Source of the DNA: Multifurca ochricompacta
Taxonomy: Eukaryota > Basidiomycota > Agaricomycetes > Russulales > Russulaceae
Length of the DNA: 64,000 nucleotides
Direction: 5' to 3'
Assembly: GCA_022496185.1 (NCBI GenBank)
Contig: WTXG01000031.1
Span: 236,232 to 300,231 of the forward strand
Shown here: positions 22,513-33,387 of the stretch, piece by piece
How the letters are laid out: each line of letters opens with the position of its first letter
Numbering within the stretch: the stretch's first letter is position 1
Notes under the pieces: model-generated
The model's database searches: none
Told to the model about the DNA's origin: nothing
Seen by the model: the letters and a program-made list of their open reading frames with translations, nothing else
Made by a program: the position numbers and the translations under genes

Positions 22513-25500
22513 ATGACTGACGACCTTAAACTCAATGTTATCAAGTTAGCAGCAGATGGATCCAACTGGATCACGTACCGAGACCGCATGAAATGGATTA
22601 TTGATATGAAGGGCTTGTCACTGCTTCTTATCAATGAAAATCCTACAGCAAGTTATGTCAATGCAGGTACAGTCGGCAGACTTACCCCTGAGCAAAAATG
22701 GGCAGCGGATGGAGCTATTGTCAAGCAGCTTATTGCCACGTCCATACCTGACACAGTCTTTAATTGAATAAAGACTGCTACACACGCAAAAGCAGTGTGG
22801 GACATTTTAACGACACTTTTTGAGGGACGATTGAGTAGCTTGATGGTAGACCTGGGAAGAAAATTCCAAAATACAAAATGCAGTGAGGAAGATAATGTTC
22901 GAACTCACCTTGACAGGCTGGATGAGATGCGAGAGAAGCTCGCATCTATTGGCAGAGTTGTAGACGACCTTGAATATGTCGCCATTATCTCAGGATCCCT
23001 ACCACCATCCTATGATGGTCCTATCGAATCCCTCATGACATCATATGACGCGAATAACCAAGTCATAACCCCAGCTGCTGTAAAACGTACCACCCTTAAC
23101 GTGTACGAACATCACTCCTCCAAAAAACACCTCAAGATGAGGCATTCATGGCAAGAACCCAGCAGAAGAAGAAGAAATGAGAAATCAAATGCTTTAACTG
23201 CCACAAGAAAGGGCATGTTAAAGCAGAATGCTGGGCCAGAGGAGGAGGGAAAGAAGGCCAAGGGCCAAAGAAAAACAAGAGCGACAATGACAATGCCGCT
23301 GTAGCAACAGAGAACATGGACAAGACGATGACAGACATCGAATCCTGGGCCATCGAAACAACAAGCTTTGAAGAGCAAAATAATTCATCAGTACGAGAAA
23401 CAGCAAACGCAGCAAGTACCTGTGAAGCTGAGCTTTATGATTCTGGTGCCTTGCGGCACATTTCCCCTTTTCGTCATCGATTCCTCTCCTATCAGTCCAT
23501 TTCCCCTCAACCAATTAGCGCCGCTGACAAGTGATTTTTCTATGCCATTGGTACCAGCGATCTTCAGATTGAAGTGCCTAATGGAACATGACTACTCCGA
23601 TTATCTTGTGTGATATCTTGCACATGCCAGACATTCGCTTACCATTGTATCCATAGGACGCATCATGAGTGCAGGATATTCAGTATCCTTCCAAGGTAGT
23701 CGTTGCAATATCAAAAATGAAAAAGGACTTCAAATTGGCAGTATAGCAGCAAATGCAAATGGATTGTATAAAGTCAAGCATTCAAATCTAACCGCGGCAG
23801 CAGCTATACCAGAAGAAGTAGATCTTCCCATGCTCCACAAGCACTCGGTCACATCTCAGTGGATGCAATTCGCACTTTGATTTGCAGCCATGCAGTCACC
23901 GGACTGTGTCTAATAGACGATCATTCCCCTTTTTATTGCGATTCATGCATTATGCTAAGTTAACACGCAAGGCCATAAAGAAGGAGCACCCGCACCGCCA
24001 GCCAAGGCTTTTGGAGAGGAGATCCACACTGACTTGTGGGGACCATCACCCACTTCTACCATTGGAGGGCGAAAATATTACGTGACGTTTACTGATGATT
24101 ATATGCGATTTACCAGATTAGAGCTCTTGAAGAGCAAAGATGAGGCACTGCAAGCATACAAGAGCTTTGCAGCTTGGGCCTTAACACAGCATGGAGTACG
24201 CATTCGACGATTGCAATCCGACCGTGGAGGTGAATTCATGAGTAATGAATTCACAAAGTTTTTGAAAGATCAAGGTACCAAATGATGACTTACGACTCAC
24301 GATACTCCGCAACACAATGGCGTGGCAGAATCTCTAAACCGCCGTCTTCTAGAACATGTGCGCGCCATCCTCCATCACGCGCAACTGCCTAAATATTTAT
24401 GGGGGGAGGCTATTCATCATGCTGTATGGATAAAAAACCATACATCTACCAAAGCGCTCGGTAATGTCACACCATTTGAGCATCTTTACTGGGAGAAACC
24501 TAACTTAGAGAGAGTGCCTGAGTGGGGACAAAATATTTGGGTTCACCACCACGTAGGCTCAAAACTCGATGCATGAGGACTTGAAGCGTGATGGGTTGGC
24601 TACGATCAAGATAGCACACACACTTCCCACATGTACTGGCCAGACAAGCAAACCGTTTCGGTGGAACGAAACTTCAAGTTCGTCCCTCCGACTATTTCCA
24701 TTTACTCACTGCCTCCAAGCTATGCTACTGCAACCTTGCAACCTTTGGCTACTACACAAATCCCACCAGCAGCTACTCTCCTGATGCCTCCTGTTTCAAC
24801 TATACAATCAACAATTTCTACACCACACACACCATTAGCTACGATGCCATTATCAGTATCTACGCCCCAAACTTTTCAAACACCATCTACAATCAGCAGC
24901 CTATACTTCCGCCTGTCACTACAGATAGCGGGGAAGAAGAGATGGAAGATGAAGAAGTTGAAATTGAAGAACAACTTACAGAGCCAGTGCATCAACTTCA
25001 AAAGGAAAAGGAAGAGCGATCATACAACCACCCAGCATGCCAAAGAAGAAAGTCAACCCCATGTGTAAATCTGAATGCATTGCACGACTTACAGAAAAGT
25101 GCAAAAACAAGGGCTCAGCAGAAAGTTCATCATCTTGTAAAAGCACTCTGACATCTTCGACAATATCTTCCAGGCTCAAATATCATCACCCCGATTCTCA
25201 GGAAAGAAGTGAAGCATCGATTGCTGATCTAAATGTAGATTACGCGTATCATGCAGGATACGATGACATTATTGTGGCAGCAATTCAAGATGCTGAAGGC
25301 AATCTGAGATCGCTAGTCGAAGCACAAAGACACGCAGACTGGCCTCTTTGGAAGGAGGCTATGGATCGCAAAATCATGATGCTACAGAAGGCTGAAATGT
25401 GGATCACAGTGCCACGTCCACAGAATAAAAACATCGTTGGGTCAAAATGGGTTTTCCATATCAAACGCAAAGCCACGGTACAATTGACAAATACAAAGCG

Positions 25501-26253
25501 AGACTTGTCACCCAAGGATTCACACAGGTCTACAGTGTCAACTATTTTGATACCTTCTCCCCCATCACTAAACTTAGCAGCTTTCACACCATCTTAGCCC
25601 TGGCAGCGCAATTCGATTGGGATATCGAATCTTTCGACTTTAATGGCACCTATTTAAATGGAGAGCTGGATAGTAATGAAGAAATCTACATGCAAGCACC
25701 ACCAGCATATGAAAACAACAACAACGAAGTTATGCAACTACATAAGTTGCTATATGGATTAAAACAGGCCAGGCGAAAATGGTATGACACACTCTCGCGT
25801 GCATTGACTGACCTGGGTTTCCACGTTAGCTGCGCAGATCCAGGGGTCTTTTATGCTCATGTGGCAGGACACCTGTTAATCCTTGCCATCCATGTCGACG
25901 ACTGTGCCTTTACAGGCAGCTCAAGCAAATTAATCACAGAATACAAAATGAAATTAAACAATTGATATTCCATCATGGACCTAGGACCTATTCATTGGCT
26001 ATTAGGTATTAAAATAACTCATGATAGATCAGCGCAAACAATTTCCCTTTCACAAGCACAATATATTACTTCAATCCTTTCGCGATTCAAGCTCGACAAC
26101 GTAAAACCAAATAATACAGCTATGGTACCCGGAGTAGAATATTCACATAACAATTCACTGCAAAATCAAGCCGATGCTGCCGAAATGATGAAAATCCCTT
26201 ACCACGAGGCAATGGGAAGTCTGATGTATGCCTCAGTTGGTACCCGCCCAGAC
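22513..26253 (+). pseudogene. CopB Gag-Pol, multiple stops and frameshifts
   Basis: Pieces in order: Gag (22513-23100, SNWITYRDRMKW, with a stop after IPDTVFN near 22766), a basic region and zinc knuckle near 23200 in shifted frame, and protease relics near 23440 (ELYDSGALRHIS). Then integrase (24034-24360, VTFTDDYMRFT, QSDRGGEF, HNGVAESLN), a proline-rich linker (24600-25100), RT (25300-25965, with AIHVDDCAFTGS) and 25975-26253. Each piece is recognisable, but at least six breaks separate them. It is older than CopA. Confidence 0.8.
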
Positions 26254-26425
26254 TAGGGCATAGCACGAGTCTGGGTAACTCGCGAGTTTTTTGAGTAGAG
26301 CCGTGGGAAAACTCACGGGTATTGATACTCGCGGATCCGGGTGATCCGTGGGAACATACTCATGCGGATCCGGGTATTGATTTTGGCACCCCGGGTACCC
26401 AGGCGGGTACTCGTGGAATACCCGC
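26254..26425 (+). repeat. hAT-1B left terminal and subterminal repeats
   Basis: The first 17 bases pair with the right end. Within the next 150 bp short motifs recur, such as GGATCCGGGT, GATCCGTGGGAACATACTC and CGGGTA. The GATCCGTGGGAACATACTC unit occurs again in the same direct orientation near the right end (about 32978-32996). Such subterminal repeats are typical transposase-binding sites of hAT elements. Confidence 0.65.
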
Positions 26426-26639
26426 ACAGATATTATTATTTATTAAATTATTTTTGCCACACTTAATCCCAGTTTTAATTATCCTCTATTTCTATTATAA
26501 CCCTCTTTTATTTTGTCATAAGTAAATCTTACGGTGCCATCGCCGCGTGCACACCTCCCCTGGCCTGCCCACCCAAAGCTGGCACCTGGGTAGACCATGA
26601 CCTTGACCCCCCTCATCCCTATGGTCCCTCCCTCTCATG

Positions 26640-26989
26640 TGACCCATTCACACCGCTCTTCATACTTTTCCTTCTTACCTCCCATCTGACCTTCCTCCAA
26701 AGGCCCCACTTCCATCCACGCTACTTTCCGAAAAACTGACAAAGGAAGATAAACTGTGGCTCAACCAACGACCAGACAGGCGCACCCGTGCCAGCCGTTG
26801 GGTCACCTTCTTCATGCCCTTCCTTGGTGCCTGTGGTGCTGGTGTGCTGTGCTGGACCAGGTATCAAAGCACGTGAGACACAATGATAGACCTCAATCGA
26901 CTGTGCAGTGTTATGGAGGATACTTTTGACAACTTGGACGTTGACAACGGCGGCACCTGGACGCGAGACGTGGAGATGAGTGGCTTTGG
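26640..26989 (+). pseudogene. Kre6/Skn1-like gene fragment captured in hAT-1B
   Basis: One frame reads a proline-rich segment, LTKEDKLWLNQRPDRR, a hydrophobic span WVTFFMPFLGACGAGVLCW, one TGA, then MIDLNRLCSVMEDTFDNLD and DVEMSGFG. This is the order of Kre6/Skn1-type membrane proteins of beta-1,6-glucan assembly: cytosolic tail, one membrane helix, start of the GH16-like domain ending GFGNGEF. After GFG a clean intron follows (26990 GTATGT to 27054 GCAG), with GACTAAC inside. The next Kre6 exon is absent and LINE sequence starts instead. Because an intron is retained, the copy came from DNA rather than RNA. The family call is by motif memory. Confidence 0.58.
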
Positions 26990-27054
26990 GTATGTACTCA
27001 CCTTTCTAAAGGCTTTCAATATCACAGGACTAACATTTGTCATTCACCTCGCAG

Positions 27055-28192
27055 GCATGGTGCCCCTTTCACTCGAAGGACTGAACTGGCTGACCTCCTG
27101 CTGCTCCCACGTGCCTCCACTGTGCTTATCCACAACACAGTGGCCCTCTCCAAGGTGGGCCGATGCGATAGCAAGGTGGTTGGTGCATCTGCCTCCACCA
27201 TCATGGACTCCCGGGGAAATAAACGATGGAATGGTGCTGTGGAGCAGGGTGACATGGGCCGATGTCGAGATATTTGGGTTGGCGCGCACCATGCGCTGGA
27301 TGTGACTTCTTTCGTGCACTCTCTATTTCTTCTCACATTTACCTTACTGCCTTCTCCTCTTCTGTGCTAGCTCGCCTCCACTCGCATGATCACAAACAAT
27401 TCATGGGTGACTTTGTATCATTCCAATGCTCCCTTACTAAATTTCTTGCTTCCTTTCCAGACACCTGACTCACATTCATGTGGGTCCCAGGGATGACGAC
27501 CTACCAGGCGATCGCGATCGCTTCCAAGTCCGCAAACCATGCCCGCATGTCGACCCCCTTGGGTGCGCTTGACGAGCGACTCTCCTCACTCAAGTGGCGC
27601 TCCCTCTCGCCCTTGCGCATATGACAATTGGCGCGAAGAATGGCTGCATGACCACGCTTGTGCCACTCCCACTGCCGATCACCCCTCTGGGCGCAATTAC
27701 AAAGCCCATACACTCTCCATCACCCGCCCCCCCAATGGTTCTAACCACCCACTCTGGTCTGCTGCAACTAATCCCTGGCCCACTCCTTTCAACTGACATA
27801 CTACCTCGACAGCCATGCGCCTTGCTACCGGGCACGCCTTCATGGCCGACTACACCAAACGCTTCCACCCCACACTTCCTGCCTCAGCTCACACCTGGCC
27901 CCAGGTCTTCAACCACAAACACCACGTCGAATCCCTTCTGGGGTTCCTGCAAGACACATGGGCTTTTTCAAGCCCATTTCCTCCCTGCGACCGCAGGAAC
28001 TGGATTAGGTCGCGTCGGTCCAATGGGTTGATGGGTTGTTTTTCCCTCAGAAATTTTACACTATGGCTCTCATGTCGACTCCTTTGTCCTCACAATAGTT
28101 ACATTATCCTCACAGTAGTTACATTGTCCCTAGATATAGCTGTGCAATTTAAATACCACCCTGAAAATGTGTACTGAAAATCAATAAAAAAA
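27055..28192 (+). pseudogene. 5'-truncated LINE fragment inside hAT-1B
   Basis: It starts at the splice acceptor of the Kre6-like fragment with HGAPFTRRTELADLLLLPRA, then KVVGASAS, GNKRWNGAVEQGDMG and SVLARLHSHDHKQF, and a VPG motif near 27485. Next come MRLATGHAFMADYTKRFHP and HVESLLGFLQDTW (near 27940). It ends near 28192 with AATAAAAAAAG. The order fits the RNase H and C-terminal region of fungal LINEs. Several frame breaks are present. An A-rich 3' end and loss of the 5' part are typical of LINE insertion. Confidence 0.55.
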
Positions 28193-28880
28193 GATCATAA
28201 GTGAATCTGCGTGCGTGAAAGACTGACAATGCTGCCTTCATGCGGATGCAAAAATCAAAAATGATAACTAATAAAAGATAAATGAGCTGCCTAGTTTAGT
28301 AGCGAGTGCTGTGTGATGTAGTACATCAACTAAATAAGGTAAAAGATAAGACAAGTAATGCTCATTCCAGTTTAGTTGGTCAAAATAGAGTAACAAGGGA
28401 ATGTAGAGAACATTTGTGTGGATTGTCGTTAGCACGCTCGGGGCAGTAGTGCCAGTGCCACTCCCGTTGATCTGCTGATCCGGTGGCTTTCGGTCGGTCG
28501 ATTTACACCCTGCTCATCGATCTTGTGGTACACTCCTTCATAAGAATAATATAGACTCTGACATTAATTTGACTTAAGTGCCGGACAGCCTCTGATATGG
28601 TACAAATGCGATTGATGCATAGCACAAGCAATTTACTTAGCATCTTTTAGACTGCATGCATTCCGGGCCGCTTGCCTGTTCATTACTTTACATCCGGTTT
28701 CATCCTTATTGCTCGGTTTCATCCACTTTCATCTCGCTTGCGCAGCTTCGCTCTTCAAAACACATTAGCACACATTCTACTAGGCCTCTCTAAGTATATA
28801 AAGGTACATCATACAACACTTGTAGTAGGACCAACCAGCAGAAGCAGAATCAAAGCGCCGTTCTCTCTCTTTGTCTTATC

Positions 28881-31800
28881 TTGAGTACTAAGCGATTTCT
28901 CTACAACAACAAGCCCAAGGTCAAACAGAACCAGCAGCAGCAAGTCAGAAAAAGTCTTCAATACATTATCTCTTGTCTCTTGTGGAGCCGCCTCTTGCTT
29001 CTTTGGATGAACACAATCTCACAGTCATATGCCATGGTTCACTCTCGATGCAAGCGCCAAAGGTTATGGGTGGCTTCCTCTGAAGGTGGAGACTCAGGTG
29101 CAGAACAACCCAGTACATCTGCTGCACCATCTTCGCGTGCATCTTCACCACCAGCACTGACCAAACACGAGAAATTCAACAAACGATACAAGGCGGACGA
29201 GAGATCTGATGAAGAAGTGCTCAGTAAGTGTTGTACATTTATCTTATGTGAGTTGAGATTTATGTCCGAACAGAAGCACAGATGGTGATGTGGACCTCTA
29301 GAGTCTACGAGCATTTCTCTGCGCCGAAGATTGTTTCCAAAGGCGGCGTCATGCGGTATGCATTTCATTGTCGCAAGTAAGTCTACATCATGATTTAAAG
29401 CCTGATGCACTAATTATACTAATCATTCAGTCACCCTTTAATATACATCTCCCAAGCTCGACATGATGAAAGTACTAGCAATCTGGTGCGGCATGTGGAC
29501 CGATGCGATCTGAAAAATACAGCACAGAGTCAAGCATTCTCTGCATTTGCTCAAGGATCAAAGTACAATCCTGCTACACATCAAATGAAAGTGGCGCTTT
29601 GGGTTGTGCGCCATAATCGGCCGTTTTCAATCATTGAGGATCAAGACCTTTTAGAGATCTTTTATGACCTTAATAACAAGTGCGTCACCCCTTCCATGAG
29701 CAGTGTATCCCGCGATGTTAGGGAGATTTTCCGAATGAGCAAGATAAAGGTGATGGAGATGCTACAGGTAAGGTTTACAATGCTTTCAGTGTCTTGCCAT
29801 CTAACTTTACCTTTCTCTCAGGCTTATGAAGGAATGCTACACATCGGTATAGATGGCTGGACAATGCCTCAAGTTATTTCATTCATTGGCACTACTATCC
29901 ATTGGGTTCGGGAGGGCAAGATGACGTCGATGATACTGGATTTCATCAAGTAAGTTAATCACTGGTTGTCATATAAATAATATAGTTGCTAATCATTATA
30001 CAGAGCACCAAAAGCCCATACTGGTGTTTATCTCGCTGCACGCGTCTCAGAATGCCTGCATGAATATGGAATCCACAATAAGGTATGTTTCAAGTTATAT
30101 ACTGTGAAAACAGAGGCATTTATCTACTGTACTAGGTACTGGCCATTGTCTGTGATAATGCATCAAATAACAATACAATGGTGGACGAGCTTCAAGACTT
30201 GGTTCCAAGCTTCAAGGGTCAGACGATGCGCGTGCGGTGCTTTGCGCACATCCTCAACTTGGTCGTGAAGGTGCAACGCAACTCGTTATTCTTTCTGTCT
30301 TGTGTTAATGAGTTCAATTGGGTTGTTTACAGGCCATCCTCTCACAGTTCAGCCAGCAGACCAAGCCATTGGAGGATGAGCACGATGAGGGGCATGACGC
30401 CAACCTCTTCAAAGACATAGATGTCAATGATGTCATTGAGGAGGACAATCTGGACAACAAAGATATAGATTTTCAACTGGACAATGACGAAGTGGACCCC
30501 ACGGTCAAGGCAAGCGATGAGGCCATGATCCAGGAAGCCATAGAGGATGTTGGTTATAGTGGCAGGATCCCAACGCTTTCTTGCGCAGAGGTCAATTTAG
30601 GACGCTTCTCAGTCTTCAAGGTCAGTGACATCATTAATCAGAACTGTCAGATTATTTACATCGCTTTTTACATAGCTTTGGTGGCTTGCAACAAAGATAG
30701 TCCACAGCCCAACCATCAAGGCAGATCTCGAAGAATGCTGTTTGCGAAGCCAAATCAGACTGAAAGTTATGGTACAAGATGTAGCTACTCGATGGAACAG
30801 CACATCAGAACTCATCAGCCGCGCACTTCAACTTCGGCCAGCGCTTCAACTGCTCGTTGTAATGCACGAGCACAACAAAGTACGTGGCATCCGCTTGAAG
30901 AGGTTTCAGTTGTCAGAGGCAGAGTGGAAGATACTCGAGCAGCTGCACCCTCTCTTAGATCTGTTCATCGACGTGACAAAGAAGATTTCTCAAAACAAAA
31001 CCCCTCTTATACATGATGTCATCCCAATTGTTGACATTCTAACTACTGCAATGGATGACTTCATTGATAATAAGTCACTCCACCTAACTGTCCGGGGAGC
31101 CGCGCTTCGAGGGTCACTGCTAATGAGTAAGTATTACATGCTTACTGACGATTCCTTGGTATTTCGCGTTGCTATGAGTAAGTCAAGATTTGCTTTCTTA
31201 TTTTTCTTATCTAATCATCTTAGTTCTTCACCCTCGACACAAGACTTCATACTTCATCAAGGCAGGATGGAAACATGAGTGGATCAAGGCCGCAGAGGAC
31301 CTCACACGACAGGAATGGCAAGCATACAAGCCAGAAGTGCTATCTATGACATCTATGACATCAACAGCAGCATCAAGCGTCACATCAAAGGTAAGATTTC
31401 AAATATATGTCAAGGAGTAATTGGCAATTGCTCACTCTGCGTTTAATTAGGAACCGACTAGCCTTTCGGCAAAATATTTTGGCGCACTGCATGACAAGTT
31501 TACACCTGTCGACGCCCTGGATGAATGGCTGTCTAATGCACCCACTGTCACCAACACTGATCCGATCACATACTGGACAGCAATGAAGGCAACAGGCCAT
31601 CCACTTGCACAAATGGCTATCAACTTCCTTTCCATTCCAGGTGGGTTATTAATCACTACTTTCATTTTTGTGGTGCTGAATATACATGGCAGCAACCTCA
31701 ACTGATGTTGAATGCGCGTTTTCAAAAGGTGGTTTAACAGTCTCAAAAATGCGACATTCTCTCTTGGATGAGTCTATGCGAGCAGCTACAGTACTTGGGT

Positions 31801-31925
31801 CATGGTGTGATATTCCTGATCTTATTCCTTACAATGATATAATAGCTGCTTTTAAGGATAAAGGGAAGCGGACAGGGAAGGCAAAGGCTATAATAGATAT
31901 TATTGATGACAGTGATTCTACCTAG
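28881..31925 (+). CDS. hAT transposase, 11 exons, intact when spliced
   Basis: Proposed join: 28881-29223, 29274-29376, 29431-29767, 29822-29949, 30004-30082, 30136-30270, 30333-30620, 30676-31177, 31224-31390, 31451-31640, 31693-31925 (2505 nt, 834 codons with no internal stop). All ten introns are 50-65 nt and GT-AG. Motifs: a BED-type zinc finger (exons 2-3, YAFHC to RHVDRC), IGIDGWT (exon 4), VCDNASNN (exon 6), ATRWNST (exon 8), and the hATC dimerisation region STDVECAFSKGG with SKMRHSLLDE (exon 11). It would cut and join the element in the nucleus. ATG 29034, in frame, is an alternative start (783 residues). Whether it is expressed is unknown. Confidence 0.85.
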
Positions 31926-32039
31926 TTACAGAATATTGTAAAGTTTATATAGTCGCACTTGAATGTAACGCAAGAGTGTTGGATGGCACCTGAGAAGGAT
32001 CACCCACAGAATTTTGATAAGACACTTTTTAGCTGAGGA

Positions 32040-32740
32040 AAGCCTCAGCAACTGCATGAAATAGATTCGAAGGAAGACGTACCCATGTGATGGCCATTCC
32101 CATCCTCCAAAGCGTTGGCGTTGACCCTGCACTTGAGCCCATGACGTTCTTGCTCATTGACGTTGCTTGTTGACCGACAGACAAAAGAAAGACGTTGTTA
32201 GTGATAGGACAGGTGGGGCAGCTGTGTGAAATGGGGACATACCTAAGTGATGGCCATTCCCATCCTCCAAAGCGTTGGCATTGACCCTGCACCTGAACTC
32301 GTGACATTCTCGCTCATTGATGTTGCTTGTTGACTGACAAACAAAAGAAAGATGTCGTTAGTGAGTGATAGGAAGGGTGGGGCGGCTGTGTGAAACGAAG
32401 ACGTACCTAAGTGATGGCCATTCCCATCCTCCAAAGTGTTGTTGTTAACCTTGTGCTTGAGCTGCTTGAGCTTATGATGTTCTTGCTCATTGATGTTGTT
32501 TGTTGAATGACAACGAGAGGTAGAGAGGAGTTCGTCAGTGATAGGAGGGCCGGGGCAGCTGTGTGAAAGGGATGCAAATGAAGATGTACCTATATGAGGC
32601 CATTCCCATCCTCCAAAGCATCCTTAACCCTGCACTTGAGTTTGTGACATTCTTGCTCATTGATGTTGTTTGTTGACTGATGGAAAGAGAAATGAGGTCA
32701 TTGGTGATAGGAGGGCCGGGGCAGCTGTTATAACTCAATA
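32040..32740 (+). repeat. Minisatellite in hAT-1B (about 160-bp unit, 4 copies)
   Basis: Units beginning near GATGGCCATTCCCATCCTCC recur at about 32089, 32249, 32412 and 32590, spaced 160-180 bp. Each also holds CCTGCAC, TGCTCATTGA, TGTTGACTGAC and GGGGCAGCTGT blocks. The last units are more diverged. The array lies between the transposase stop and the right end. Short minus-strand ORFs through it are a by-product of the repeat. hAT-1C has six units in the same place. Confidence 0.8.
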
Positions 32741-32925
32741 GCAGGGGAGGGACCAGAGCCAATAAACTGTCTTTGAAGGATCACCATTGTCATGGACATT
32801 CTATAGGCATTACTAGGAGAGATATCTGGGTTGAACTGCCTCTGAAGAAGAGCCAGAAAGTCATTGTCTGCTATCTGAGAGAAAGTGGAGGCCCAGAGTG
32901 GAAAAAAGGAGTAAGAGAGTACGAG

Positions 32926-33083
32926 TAAACCCATGAGTACTCGGATCCGCATGAGTATAGGACTCGCGGCTCCGGGTGATCCGTGGGAACATACTCGCGC
33001 GGATCCGAGTATGACATTTTCTTATCTAAATACCCGCGAGTTCGGATCCGGGTTACTCGCGAGTGCACTCGTGCTAGGCCCTA
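32926..33083 (+). repeat. hAT-1B right terminal and subterminal repeats
   Basis: The last 16 bases are the inverted copy of the left end. Inside lie CTCGCGAGT, several GGATCCG units, and one direct copy of the GATCCGTGGGAACATACTC motif seen at the left end. The same end, with several CpG-to-TpG changes, closes hAT-1C at 41143. Confidence 0.75.
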
Positions 33084-33387
33084 CCCCCACACACACTACC
33101 GACTGTACTCAGTTTCATGCTCACACGCGCGATCGCGCATTGCTTCAGCTTCTCGAGCATCCTCACGCTCTCCCTCTCCCATTTCAATTCACTCTCCTGA
33201 GACCCAACGTAGAGGTAGACAGACAACTAGACAGTTAGATTGACGACCCAGGACAGCTACAGTCAGTGGACTTGTACTTGCACCTGCAAACGAGCCACTT
33301 CCTAGTCAGACTACTCCTGAATCGACTACTCCTGTCCCAGAAAGTTCTAGTATTTCCGCCCCTACTCCACAAATTCAAAGTCCAGAA

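Larger units (their letters stand above)
22008..26253 (+). mobile_element. Ty1/copia element CopB, 3' truncated
   Basis: A plus-strand element: 5' LTR (22008-22442), probable primer site (22443-22454), then gag-pol to 26253 where hAT-1B begins. It interrupts hAT-1A after AGTGG (22003-22007), the expected target duplication, whose partner is lost with the 3' end. The last coding segment (SLMYASVGTRPD) is near the end of RT. The RNase H end and 3' LTR are missing. Confidence 0.85.
26254..33083 (+). mobile_element. hAT transposon hAT-1B, full length, intact transposase
   Basis: The left end TAGGGCATAGCACGAG and right end CTCGTGCTAGGCCCTA are inverted copies (TAGGGC-A/C-TAGCACGAG), with CTCGCGAGT just inside both. 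Inside, in order: subterminal repeats, a Kre6-like fragment, a LINE fragment, the transposase gene (28881-31925) and a minisatellite. The 8 bases outside (GCCCAGAC left, CCCCCACA right) do not match, although hAT insertion normally makes an 8-bp duplication. The left flank is CopB pol and the right flank is the G3 leader. The copy may be a recombinant of two insertions. Confidence 0.88.

Noticed and set aside
26883..28177. Long overlapping ORFs on both strands in the hAT cargo as novel genes
   Set aside because: The frames are explained by a Kre6-like exon and a broken LINE; the alternatives are shadows without start context or domains and are repeated in the same damaged form in hAT-1A.
32029..32434. 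Repeated short minus-strand ORFs near the right end of hAT-1
   Set aside because: They arise from the minisatellite unit length and appear with the same pattern in hAT-1C; there is no sign of coding selection.
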